Assembly: GCF_036669915.1 (NCBI RefSeq)
Contig: NC_089325.1
Span: 5,841,400 to 5,905,399, forward strand
Direction of reading: 5' to 3'
Origin: Pocillopora verrucosa
Lineage: Eukaryota; Cnidaria; Anthozoa; Scleractinia; Pocilloporidae
DNA: 64,000 nucleotides
Part shown: in pieces, positions 1 through 18,200 of the stretch
Layout: each line of letters begins with the position of its first letter
Numbering within the stretch: position 1 is the stretch's first letter
Position numbers and translations under genes: made by a program
Notes under the pieces: model-generated
Database searches by the model: none
Seen by the model: only the letters and a program-made list of their open reading frames with translations
What the model was told of the DNA's origin: nothing

Positions 1-163
1 GTGCTGAAATCTTGCCAAACTGGCTTGAGCTCTGCCTTTGTGAGGTGCTAAGATATAATTAAATTTGAGAGAGAAAAGAAGAAGGAATAAAAGATGCAGA
101 ACAAATGTTTTCATTCATTTTATTCAGAAACATTTTTTATTTTCTTACTACTATTGTGATTTT

Positions 164-368
164 GTAGTCTGATCTTTCAGGTGAGTGTAGTCCTGAGAAA
201 GACCATTGTCGCTGGTGGTGACTGACGTTTCAACAACTGGAGAAGTCACCATCAGAGTCAATTGAATAATGTTGTAAGTCTGGTGATGACTCAGGTTGTC
301 AAAAAATCAGTCACCACTTGAGATAACAGTCCTTCTTAGGACTACACTCACCTGGACAATCAGACTAC
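164..368. repeat. Fold-back MITE in SEC61A intron
   Basis: About 40 bp at the left end (starting GTAGTCTGATCTTTCAGGTG) are repeated as an imperfect reverse complement at the right end (positions 329-368), giving a ~205-bp element with long terminal inverted repeats and no coding capacity. The outermost bases read TA on both sides, which would fit a TA target duplication, but this is uncertain. It lies wholly inside an intron. Non-autonomous DNA transposon is the simplest reading; the superfamily is not identifiable. Confidence 0.75.
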
Positions 369-461
369 TTAGCACATGTTACCCTCAGGTTCAAACTCTT
401 TCTGTATAACTACTATTGGTTTTGTTGAAACAAATAATGACTCTTTTTTTTTTTCATTTAG

Positions 462-6030
<5,569 letters not shown>

Positions 6031-6282
6031 ACAAGCCATTCTGCACTGTATCAACTATCCCATAAAATTACCACTGTACTTAATATCCAGCCTAAGAATG
6101 GAAGTTTTTTTCTCTCTTGAATTCTGTTTATTTTGTGATTGAAAAATGAATTTTCACCTTGTATTAGCTTATTTGTACTCTTGTAAGTTAAAGATTAATC
6201 TCAAAAGGACAGTAGCAGCAACAGCAACAACAGGGGCCATCAAACTAGAACTTTGATGGTTAAATTTCTTACAATAAGCTAC

Positions 6283-6288
6283 AATAAA
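6283..6288 (+). terminator. SEC61A polyadenylation signal
   Basis: A canonical AATAAA hexamer sits ~255 bp downstream of the SEC61A stop codon in AT-rich sequence, the expected distance for a 3' UTR end. It is the first AATAAA after the stop. Confidence 0.6.
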
Positions 6289-6749
6289 TGTATTTTCTGC
6301 TCCAATTGAGAGATATCTCCTTGTCCACTTACCTTTTGGACGTTTATTGTGTGAAGAAAGGATTCAAAGATTTCTCCCAAAGATGATCTTAAAATACCTG
6401 CTTATTTTATTTGTATTTTTCATTGAGTCCTTTCAATATTTTGGGATGCTCCACTTTTATTCATTTCAGACTAGGCAAATGTCAGAAATTTTCATTTAGG
6501 AAAACTGCTCAAAAGATTTGCTATTTTAGTGAGACATTAAAATTTTATCAGCAGAGATAATTTTGCCATCCCATTAACCAGGCTCAACTGTACAAAAAAA
6601 TTGGCGGCTGACCTCGTGGCTATACATGGACTTGTAAAGTTTTTCTTCCTTTTCTATTTTATTAAATTTTATGGCCAACTTCCTTTTCAAAGCAGGGTTG
6701 TAGGGTGTGTTTCCTCTTCACTGTCTTTCCTTGTTTTTATGTGTTTGAG

Positions 6750-6869
6750 GTGAATGGCCAGGCTCCCTTGAAAGTGGTGCAATGCCTGGTGGCATGAGAG
6801 AGGCAGCAATAAGAAAGACTGTGAAAGAAAGGCTTGGTGAAGAGTACTGGAAGGTACTCTGCATTATGA
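6750..6869 (+). other. Possible orphan exon
   Basis: A pyrimidine-rich stretch ending TTTGAG is followed by an open frame reading GEWPGSLESGAMPGGMREAA and then IRKTVKERLGEEYWK, closed by a GTACTC donor-like site. The composition looks protein-like and the frame is free of stops between the putative splice sites. I do not recognise the peptide. It may be an exon of an unseen transcript, a captured fragment or chance; support is weak. Confidence 0.2.
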
Positions 6870-7578
6870 ATATTCGCTTGGTTAGAAGATGGTATAATTT
6901 CTCATACAGTATTTCACTTTGCAAATTGTGACTAGGGTCGTTGCAGTAGATACTTAAATTTCAATATTATCTGCCTTTATTGTATTTCGATACTGGTTAA
7001 TGGAAGGTTCGTTTTGCAAAGATTAAAAGTGATATTCGCATCTCACCCACATAAATAAATAAACAAATAAAGTGCCTTGTGTGAATCCAAGTGATCTGGT
7101 TTATTGTGTATAGAGACTGTAGTGGTAACTTTTTCATTAATTCCTTATCCAGTAGGTCTTCAGGACCTAAACTTCTGTAGTTGCATTTTTCCTTTCCAAG
7201 CTACACGTATATGGCAAATTCGTGGAACGTTAGAAATTAAAGAGGAGTCGACCTGGGTCTCTTGGGCGCATGTGCAATATTAAGACAAAAGATTATTAGC
7301 AGTAGCCCATGTACGCAGTATACGGCGATTCTGTCATCATACTCGTAGCAGTGAATTGGGTCAGTTCTCCCTCAAAGAAAAAAATGTGTACTTCGATTTT
7401 CCTGAATTTCCTTTACTGAGGAGTATATGAGTTTCTTATACGCACGCGTACACATAGATTTAAAGATGTGAATTATTAATTATCCCACAACCTCGGTGGT
7501 TGATAAGAGTTTATATATAGTCTCGTCCTTGTATCTTTTTGGCTTGGCTAAATCTAAGTAGAGTAGTTAACTTAAATG

Positions 7579-7673
7579 GAAGCATGTGCGATAGCACATG
7601 CTTCTAGTAGTAACCCATCAAGCTCAGAAATTGAGCTTTGCAATTTTTGCAGTCCTGCTAAGAGCTCAGCAGG
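7579..7673. other. Cluster of three stem-loops
   Basis: Three inverted repeats follow each other within 95 bp. At 7579-7604 there is an 11-bp perfect stem closing a GATA tetraloop. At 7620-7638 there is a 7-bp stem AAGCTCA/TGAGCTT with a 5-nt loop. At 7654-7673 there is a 6-bp stem CCTGCT/AGCAGG. There is no tRNA box pattern, and I could not match a hammerhead core. It could be a structured RNA or the hairpin terminus of a mobile element. Confidence 0.4.
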
Positions 7674-9946
7674 GCAATAATGAAGAAAACAAAAGCCGTG
7701 AGATAGCAGGATTACGTGGTCGATGCCCGTTGGTTATATGACATGATTCCAAATATCGTGGACTTTCTGGCTGCTCCTAACACTTGACATTCTGATGATA
7801 CAGTTTCAAATTTCTGAGAATCACTCTTTTAACCCGGCTGGTTCACAGGATTAATGATAGAAGTAGATTAAACATTTCTACGGGTTATTTTTCGGAGTAT
7901 AAGGAAATAGGTTATCACGCTGAACAAAGCCTTGTGCAGATAACAACCTCGAAAAGTTTGTTACAAACCTTTTTCGTAACGATTGTCATAAACTTTTGTA
8001 TCAGATGATGACATTTCGTAAACAGCAGCAAGTTTGTTGGAGCAAGTCGACCTCAATCTAATAAAACTTCCGACAGCATCAAATTCGAATCTCATACAAC
8101 TCTTCCTTTTCGTTCAACATGCACGACGTAAAAGTGATAAACACAATTTTCAAAGAAAAGAAACGGAGCGGGAGTCACATGACAAGCCTTGCTTTCGCCT
8201 TAGTCTCCTTGTAAAAGACCCTTTCTATAAGTTCAAGACAGTTGTTATCGCGCATGTCAAAGGTACAAGTGCATGTCCTCTCCATAGTTTCAATCGACGG
8301 TTTCTGTAGCACTGAAGACGATTAAGAAACGTATCAATCGCAGATGATAATAAATTTTCGTATGGTGATTGGAAAAAGCAAAACCTCGAGAACTATTGGA
8401 ACCGTTGTAAAACTTCTCATTCGAAAACGAATCTTTTGACTTGCGTGCTTTGTTTCCACCTTATTCGTCCCACATGCCTCGAGTCTGCCCGGTCATTCAT
8501 TTAGTCATCTCAAATTTGTCATGGTAACTCTGGTTTTCCCTCATTACGCACAAATCTTTCGCCTTTTACTAAAGATTTCCGTGGAGGAGAACACTCGAAT
8601 GAGTCTCTAATTCAATTTTTCGTCGCCCTGCCTTCAGGCGGGGCACCCGATAAACAGAAAAGCCTTGACATTAGCTGGTAATGTGTGGGTACTTCGCGTG
8701 TGTTTTGTTAAAGTTCTTTGGTGGGTTAAGTATTGGAGCTAATGATAGACTCGTGGCTTCAGAAGGAAGAAAAAGTATCTCAATGACTAAAGAATCGATC
8801 TTTTATACCAGAGGTTGGAACATAAAATAAAAGAGCCTTGTGCTGGTTCATAAAGGAGTAAAAGGGTGGCTATATCTAACTATTTGTTGCCGTTTTAATT
8901 TTTAGAATACACAAAATTAGAATCGATCCAAGTAGATTATAACGGAGACAGAAATGGATTTCTTGAAGAGATAAGGCAGAGATTTAGCCTTGAGTTCACT
9001 AGCACGCTGATGCGTATGTTCTTTCCGTGAACAATGTGTGATATTAATGCAGATCCGTCTCCCATATCGCGGGGTTCTCCTTCTAACCAATCAGTCGAAA
9101 TTAGATCTAAGCAAAGAAACATTCTCTCATCTTCTTCTTGTATGACATGATAAATTTTGATGAAGCAGTCCTTCAGAAAAGTTCGAAATAAAAGCAGATG
9201 TCGACATGCATGCTGAAATAAAATTTAAAAGAAATAAAATTTATTGTAACATGGGCAAGGTCTATTCAGACGCACTGGACGACCTTCTTTACACGGACAG
9301 GCCTTTTCACGTTTTTTTTTTCTGTGTCACGCAAAAAAATAATGCGGGCGCTTCTAAAAATTAAATTTTCAATTTTCAATTTTACGATTCTTAAGCTCTG
9401 TAAACGTATATGTTACCTTTGCTCATCCACAAAACTTGAAACTCACGAGAAGTTCTAATTTTGTTTAAGTCTTTAAAAATATATTAAATAGAACTCAATT
9501 TTTTGCTGTCATTCTTCTCTATCAATTTCATTTTCATTTTCGCGGCGACAAGCGAATCTATTATCGAAGGGAAAATGAACGTTGTAAGAAAAAATCGAGG
9601 AGATCAAAACTCTTAGGTATGCGTTTATTCCGGTTTATTTTTTGCATTGTAACTATACGCCAGCGTTCCAAAAGCCACGTAAGAAATTTGAGTTGGCGCT
9701 ACATGAAAATACCCATATGACAATGCGCCGGCTGGTCATCCGGGAAGTTGGAAACAGGGTATCTACTTTTCTACGTGGCATATAATGTCTTGTACTGAGA
9801 TGCGAAACTAGTGGAACGTTTCGCCTTGTGAAAAAAAGTTTGTGCACTTAATTGTAAAATTTAGTACTTGTACTGCCTCCAAGAGGCCTTTCCTTTAATT
9901 TGGTGAAGTCATATCTGCGTAAAACGTTTTATACGGCGCGTAAGAG

Positions 9947-12204
9947 ATGATGAATCAACGTCCTCCTATGACAGGTCAAAGGTATGAATCGACGAATGTT
10001 TGAGACTTCAAAAAATATTTTTGTGAAAATCCGATCGCTTATTGCTGTTTGCTATAAACACAGGAATATGCCATTCGATGGGCCAGCAAAGGGTGTGGGA
10101 GATAATTTTATGGCAAATGCAGGCAGTTTTCCTCCTCATCAAGGTCCATCTAACGCAATGGCGAATGGCCCTCAACAAGTCCAGATGAATGGTGTGAGTT
10201 CCCAACAGGATCCCAATCGATATCATCCCGGTTATTATCAACAACCAAAGCAGCCACTTCCTCCTAAGGTAATGGTATAAAAGTTTTGAGCCATTACGAC
10301 ACCTTTGAAGTTCAGTGCGGAAACTTGCCCTTCGTATTTCGTTTCTAGTGAAGCCGGCTGTTGGTCGCGTGTGTACACGTACTTATCAACAACATTTAGA
10401 AAACTTCAGTCCACGAACTGTCACTCACATGTTTCTCGGAAAACTAACGGGATCAAATTGTCAATGTTTCCCATCATGGTGAAGCTTGTATCCAATCTCG
10501 GTTGATTTTAATAGTGTCCTTTTCCTCTGGTCGAAATTTTCTCAAGGTTTTCCTCGCCAAATTTTATTAGTTACATTTCATGGGATATGAGCATACTTCA
10601 TTCCATTACATTTCTAGAATTTACATAAGCTGGAAACTGTAAATTCATTAAGACAATATTGTAACAGTATCTAATGTTGAACATTTTTTTGTTTATAAAA
10701 ACTAAAATACCAAATGATACACGATGCAGCCTAACGTGATACATAATACAGATTTCAAATAATACAAATTTATTGATATTTCCTGTATGAAATTAATGAT
10801 GAGTAGTATGCACAGTCTGATAATTGATGGTAGTAATCAAACAAACTTCTTTGTTTTCTGTGACTGAACACTTATATTTAGCTTATTATTTTTATTTTTA
10901 TCATTTTTTCTCATATTATCTTATTCAGGAAATCCTGATTTGCATCCACTTTTGACACACTGAAACACTAAGTTTTGTCCAAAGCAATTCTCAGCTCAGT
11001 TTGCCAATATGCTTATATAGTAAAACCATAATTTTAAATGACTGGCCTGGGCTATTTGTCATGAAACTTCAAAGCTGTCTTTTATTGAATCTAATGTTCA
11101 TTAAAATCTCGGTGCACAAGGCTGACATGCTCTGGTTGGCTTTGATCATAAAGGACATCTGGGCCAACTAAATTGCTTGGCTAATACTTATTTAAAAAGT
11201 TTACTTTTTCTTATTTGTTAAGCAGAGAAAAGTTTCAAATACATTATGGTAAAACTTCAGACTGGTGTAAAATTTGAGTCCTTCAGTGGTTTTGCCCTTT
11301 ACCTCCCAAGATCTGATTATTAATTCTCCCCTCTAGCCGCTACACACTTTCTTGTAAATGAGATAAGAACTTCTACCTGATAAGTTTAAGTGTTCTCATT
11401 ACCTGTTTGCTAAATAATGTATAGATGTTAAGAGAGAAATTACTTTTAAGTCACTCTTGGGATTTAAAGGGTTAATTCCCTATGAGAAAGAGCTCACTGC
11501 AGCTTTATCTATCTATGTTGATATCCCTGCTAACTCTCTTTTCAATACTTTTTAATATTCAGGCTGGTGACCAGTTTCAAGGTTCCCCTATGCAACAACC
11601 AAATCAGCGACTTTCACCCTCTCCTCACCAGCCAATTAATTCTTCACCTACCCCTCCTGATCAACAGAAGCAACAGTTCCCTCCTGTTTCACAGCATCAA
11701 CAGCCCCCTAAGCCTGGAGAGTTACCTCAGCAACAACAACCACAGTCAAGACCCCCACAACAGCAGCAGCCACAGAGACCTGGAGGCTTCCCATACCAGC
11801 AGACACCATCACAACCAGGGGGTCCCTCTCCTTATCAACAGCCTCAGAGACCTGGAATGCCCCCTCAGCCTTTAAGACCAATGGCACCCACTCAAGGGCA
11901 ACAGCCACCAAGGCCAGGTGGAGGAAATCCAGCTCAGCGGTATCCACCTCTGCCACAAGGACATACTTCTGGACATCAGCATCAACAGGTGTGGTTCCCA
12001 ATCACAGATCAACTGTTTTAAATCTCAATTTATCTTTGTGTATCTTGTTAGCAGTCATGCCAAGGACACTTTGTCTTTTTAATTGTGGCCAAGTGCAAAA
12101 AGCATGCATTTGGCTAACAAATGATAAAGAACAAAAAAATGCGGTTGGTGTCATTTGAAGAACTGGAGTTGTCAAGATTTAACCCTTTAACCCCTAAGAG
12201 TGAC

Positions 12205-12245
<41 letters not shown>

Positions 12246-15200
12246 GGTTAGCTTAGGGTTAGGGTTAGGGTTAGGGTTTAGGGTTAGTTTCGTTTAATTT
12301 AATTTAACATTTAATTTCTCCTTTTAACATCACCCCTGAATCAATCCTTAACGTCATGAGAATAAAGAAGATGATCACCAACTAAAGCAGCTCTTCATTG
12401 TTGAATAAGTTCTCCTTGTCAGAACCCTTGGAGATGTCTAGGGAGTAGGATGGAGAATGTTTGTACTGATGTTAGAGAGTAGAGGCTTAATGGCATCTGT
12501 TACATGTTAGATTTGTTTTTTAGATGACTCAGCAAATGAGCAACTTGAATATCACTAGTTCCCAAAGTCAACCATCATCATCTCAACAAGCAAACTTAGG
12601 AAGCTGGCCTCCCCAGCCAAGTACCACGGTTAGTATGAAGACTAGACATTCTTTTGTCTGAAAGACAGCTGCATGGAAAGTCTGTTGAATGAACCGACAT
12701 AATGTGACCTTTAGTATAGTTGACTTGCCCAAATTATTATCATTCAGCACTATTGACAGACTCTGGTTTTCCCTTTACCACTTAACCTTATGGTTTTTGA
12801 TTGTTTGCTCAAAGTTTCCAGAACATGAAAGTCGTAACCACTAGTACTCATTTTTGGGTTAGTTTTATGTTAGACTGGGAGAAAACAATTCAAGATAGAG
12901 AAAGCTTTGTTGAAGTTTAAGTCACAGGGTTGAAACAAAAGACTTGAACCATAATTTGGACCCAAAGTACATGTTTCATGTCTTTCAAGCATTTGGGAGG
13001 ATCTAAAATGTAGCTTTATTTCCTTTGATCTCTTAGCAAGTACCATTTGGTGGAACACCAACAACAGCCCCTCAGCCATCATACTTGGGTTCCCAGATGC
13101 AACAACCCACAAATCGACCTCCTGGCCCTCCAACAATGCCCAGTATGCCACCAATGACCCAGCCTGGTTTCCCCCCTCAAACCTCTTCAGGTGCACCTCC
13201 TATGGGAGGCATGACCCAACCCCCGATGGGTAGACACAATGCCACGCAAATGCAGCCAATGCCGGGTTCATACCCTGGTCCCCAGGTTAGTATGTCAGGT
13301 CCTTCTTTTAGTGGTTCTGGAAGTGCTGGACTGACAAGCTTGTCAGGACCAACGCTCAGCCAGGCTGCACCTCCTAGTGGGTCTTCTGGTGCTGGGATGT
13401 CGCATAGTGCCTTGCATAGTGGTCGGCGCATGTACCCAGGTCATGCACCTTCTCAGAGTCCTGTGCAGAATCAGCCATCAGGTGGAACGACAGGAATGGC
13501 ATCACATACAGTGAGTTTAGGTGGTGTTCTAGTCTGAATTTGCCCGATGGATGCATGCATGCAAAAGAAGATTTTAGAAATCTTGTGGAGATACTGTTGC
13601 TTCCTTCTGCAAGTCATTGTCACTGGTTGTTGAAAGGTCTTGTAATGATGACTGAATAAATGGGTTCCAAAAACAGAATGAACAGTCTGTTGCTCAATTG
13701 ACAACACCATCCTTCTTTGAATATATGAAACCAGGATTTGTTAGTAACATGGTTCAATGTTATTAACCTCAGTGCATGGACTTTGAATGTTAATTGGATG
13801 TGTCTCTCCGTACTAGGGCCAGTCAATGTATCCTGGGGCACCAACTATGGGAGGAATGCCACCAACAGGTCCAGGGCAGCATGGAATGGGACATCCTACA
13901 CCAATGAATGCTCCAATGCAGCAACAGAGAAGAATTGATCCTGATCAGATGCCCAGCCCAGTAAGTGTCTCCTGTACTGTTGTAAGGCCATTGTATGTAT
14001 TATGCAGAACATAAGTGTAAGGTTCAGAAATCAGCAAGGGTTAGCAAGAACAGCAGTAATATTGATGTCCGAACACAGCTCACTAGAAATTCCCTTAGAG
14101 CTTCAGGCAATATTATAGAATGATCCCTTGTCACTTTGACTGCAAAATCGAATATGAAAGTTTTGCATTGCAATGCTATTAATTTATGTTACAGATCCAA
14201 GTGATGAAAGATGACAATGATGCATACAAAGACTCACCATACCTCACAAGTACAAGAGGTAGAACTCCTCCGCTGGTTACCAGCAACTTTGTTGTACAGG
14301 ATGATGGTAGGTGGTCATTTATTTATCATCCTTTGAAACACAAATCAATTTGTTGTAAATGCTGCTGGCGTTTCCTAATTATGATTTACACATTATGGAA
14401 TATACAGTTGTTTAAATTAGCCATAAACCTCCTAACCATATGTCCACTGAAATCCCATAATGTCTCAAAACTAGTCCAACTAGTGCTACAAGTTGATAAA
14501 GGCCCCTGACCTACAGTATAGCTTAAAGGCATATGGTTACAAAAAAAAAATATGGAGTTCATACATTTTTTCCTTGTGGATGCTGTACCTTTCATACAAA
14601 AATTTATTTTGATACTGCTCACAGTGGATACTTACTTTAAGACTGAGAAATACAGTACTGTACATAATCCTATATGGTAAGTAAGTTAGAGAGGAAGTTT
14701 TGTGGTCTAAAATTAGATCTCAACTGCATTGAGTAATTCATTGTGTTTTTTTTCAGGAAACTGCAGTCCTCGTTTCATGAGGAGTACTATGTATAATATA
14801 CCATGTAACAAAGATTTACTGCAAGCCTCTAGCATACCCTTGGCAACAGTTATAACCCCATTTGCTGAACCAGGCCCTTCTGAGGTTAGTGGTAGTGTTA
14901 TAATCTTTAGCAAGAAAAAAAATTGGTGAAACAACACTTCAAAAAGGTGGCACTGTATTAACTGTTTGATCTTTCCACAGCCATCCCTTCGCATCATGGA
15001 CTACAGCCCCACAGGACCTGTGCGATGTAATCGATGTAAGGCGTACATGAACCCCTTTGTACAATTTGTTGATGGTGGAAGAAGATTTATGTGCAATATC
15101 TGTTCCTACTCATCAGAAGGTAGTGTGACGAGGTTTTTGTCAATACATGTCTTAATGCTAATCTGATTTCAAGACATCTCCCAAAAATATTTTCAGGAGT

Positions 15201-18200
15201 CACAGATTTACATGAATGAATTTTCTTACCACAGAGAAATATGTTGGCAGCAGAAACATGATATTTTATCATTTTTGGATGTTGATAGACTTTAGGTGAC
15301 AATACACTTATGTTTCTGAAGTTGAGATATTATAAATTTTTGTTTGTTTGTTAGTTTGTTTTTTATAATTTTATTTTAGGTAAAACCTACATTCAAATTG
15401 TAATTTATGAAAACAGAAGTTTACTTCCTGAAGAGTCAGTTACAATTTGATTACTTTTATATTTTAGTTCCAGCAGAATACTTCTGTCATCTAGACCACC
15501 AGGGAATGAGACTCGATGTCTATGAAAGACCTGAACTTCATCTTGGATCCTATGAATTTGTAGCCACTAAAGATTATTGTAAGGTAACTGTTAAAAGTTA
15601 TCAACTTTCTTACTCCTTCCTGTGATTTTGCCTTATAGCAGTTATCATAACATTTTCTCATTGTAAAAACTTTCGCAAACATAAATTATGAAATACTAGT
15701 GGAATTATGACAAGTTGTTTCAATGTGTCATTGACAAGTTGTTTTCAACCATAGCCATTGTATCCTTTAGATGTTGAGATATGCAAATGTTGATTTGATG
15801 CTTCTGCAGCAGCATTTTGAAACGGAAACTTCTGTTTTCCGAACTAATGCAGAACAAAGCAAGCTGACTGTGTTGAATAACAAAAGCAAAAATGCACTCA
15901 AGACATGCGCTTTTTTTTTTGTGCAGAACATGAAAAAAGTGCAAAGGTTTTGCATGTGTTGGCCATCTACCTCTGAGCTGTAATGTATAACCCCTCTTCA
16001 GCATAAAACCAGGGAAGCAAATACATGTTCAGTTCAAAAAAGGCTTATCTTTCTGTGCTAGTCATGAGTTGTTTTCAATTTGTGGCTATAATTGTTCTTT
16101 CATTGTGGACAGGATCAAAAGATGCCTGGTGCTCCTGCATATGTATTCATGATTGATGTGTCATATCAAAGTATGCAATGTGGGATGGTTAGAATGCTCA
16201 TGAAAGAACTTAAAGAGGTCTTGGATGTCTTACCCAAGTGAGTATTTCTCCTTTTGATCTCTAAATTGGATTATCAAGAGTTCACCCATTTTTTTCTTTT
16301 TTTACTTTACAGAGAGCATGGCCAAGAAGCCTCATCAGTCAGAGTTGGATTTGTAACATACAGCAATCATTTGCATTTCTACAATGTTAAGGTAAATTAA
16401 GTGTACTTAATAAAATGTTCTGTATACGAATGCTACATTTTGAGTCACTGCTCTTTGAAAAGGTCACCGTTATTGTATTTTACCTCAATTTAAGTCTCTG
16501 TACTCAAATCCCAGCTAGAGTGTTTTTTGTTTGATTGTTTAAATGTACAACCAAAGAAGTCACAGTAACCTATGAGAACAGTCTGTAATGAGAACTTACC
16601 AGTGTGACAGAAACAATCAGACAGCCAAAACTGCTTTAAAATAAGGTTGACCAAGTTAGAATTTGGATTGGTTAAGAGAGTGGCACTAGTCTTTGTAGAT
16701 CCTTTGCACAGTGAAGTAAGCCAAAGTTAAAACAATTTGGGATTATTTGCACTCCACTGTGATTTAATCTCCTTTGTGATCGTGTTATCATTATCATAAG
16801 TAGGCAATTTTTTGTGCATGGAGGCACACTTGAATCATAGAGTGGTTTACTGCAGTTAATGCATGTATCTCAAACTCTTGACACATTAAACCATTATTTA
16901 CTGCTTTGATGTCAAAGATGACAGCACTATACCTTAAATGACAGATGATTACTGCTAAATTATTGGAAATGCTATTACTTAACCTTTGTCTGTTCCTAAT
17001 AGGGCAACCTAGCACAGCCGCAAATGATGGTGGTGTCAGATATTGAAGATGTATTTGTGCCCCTAGTTGATGGCTTTTTAGTGAGTCCTCAGGAAGCAAG
17101 GACTGTGATTGATAGGTGTGATTTTAAACCATTATTACCTTATCATGAGTACCGCTCTGGAAATCTCAAGGCAATTCCTGGAATTTATTTGTCAAATGCC
17201 CTGAAAAATTTACTGACAGTTGTATTCACCTGCATGCTTGTGGAACAAAACATTGAAAACATACAACATTTGGATATCTTCTCATTTTAAAATGAGGAAA
17301 TGAAATATTTTTGTCATTTAAGTATGTGCTCAAAATATTAGGTTGGTGTTGATATGTAAACAATGATATTGTTCCAAGCTGGTGTTGTAAATCTTACATT
17401 TAATGGACAGAGTCAAAACAAATTTCATATTCACAAGAATACTTTTTTTTAAAAGTATTCTGGGGAATTTTTAATTTATTTTGATTACTGTGTACTGTTA
17501 TCTTTAATTCGTGGAGTTATAATGGATAGACTTTGACTTTCTTGTAATGTAAGTATTTCAATTTAAGAGCACTTAATACTTACATCTAAATGTTATAATT
17601 CATTACCAACAGCCTTCTGGTGCAAATTCCTTTAATGTTTGGAGAAACAAGGGAAACAGAGACGGTGTTAGGTCCAGTTATCCAAGCTGGAATGGAAGCT
17701 TTGAAGGTATTCAGTGAAGACAATCACTATTTTAAATTCTTATTTTTACACAAAATTATTGTGAGCTTGATCCCTTGCCTATTTTAACCCTCTACACCCA
17801 AACATCGTTGTGCATATTCTCCATACTGTTTGCTATATATCTCTTATGGTGCTGACAAGGAGAATTTGTTTAACAATCAAGAGGTTCTTTAGTTGCTGAT
17901 CGTTTCCTTTATTCTCGAGACCTTGATGAGTGGATTTAGGGGTGATATTGTAAGGAGAAATTAGATGCTGACCTATCTTAGACCAATGTCAGTAGCTGGG
18001 CAACTGCTCACCTACCCCTCCCCTAACCCAACATTAACCTTAACTTGTTGTCAATTGACTGTTGTTTAATTAGGGGAGGGGTGGGTGGGTAGTTGCCCAG
18101 ATACTGATAGCGATCCCCCATCTTAGTGGTCAAAGGATTAATTCCTTTCCTTTTCCATTTTTTTTTTTATTTTGTTTACTTTTGTTTAATTTTGTTTTTG

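Larger units (their letters stand above)
6289..9946. other. Intergenic region between SEC61A and SEC24
   Basis: 3.6 kb without a convincing gene. It holds one short exon-like open frame (about 6762-6870), a run of three stem-loops (7579-7673) and AT-rich sequence towards the SEC24 start. The open frames I checked here (for example 8034-8309) show no conserved composition or splice context. The last few hundred bases before 9947 presumably carry the SEC24 promoter; I see no clear TATA box. Confidence 0.5.

Noticed and set aside
7579-7673. Hammerhead ribozyme or tRNA in the stem-loop cluster
   Set aside because: The conserved CTGANGA/GAAA core and tRNA boxes are absent.
11567-12001. Overlapping frames on both strands in the Gln/Pro-rich SEC24 exon
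   Set aside because: Biased composition of the real frame removes stops from the others; they are shadows.
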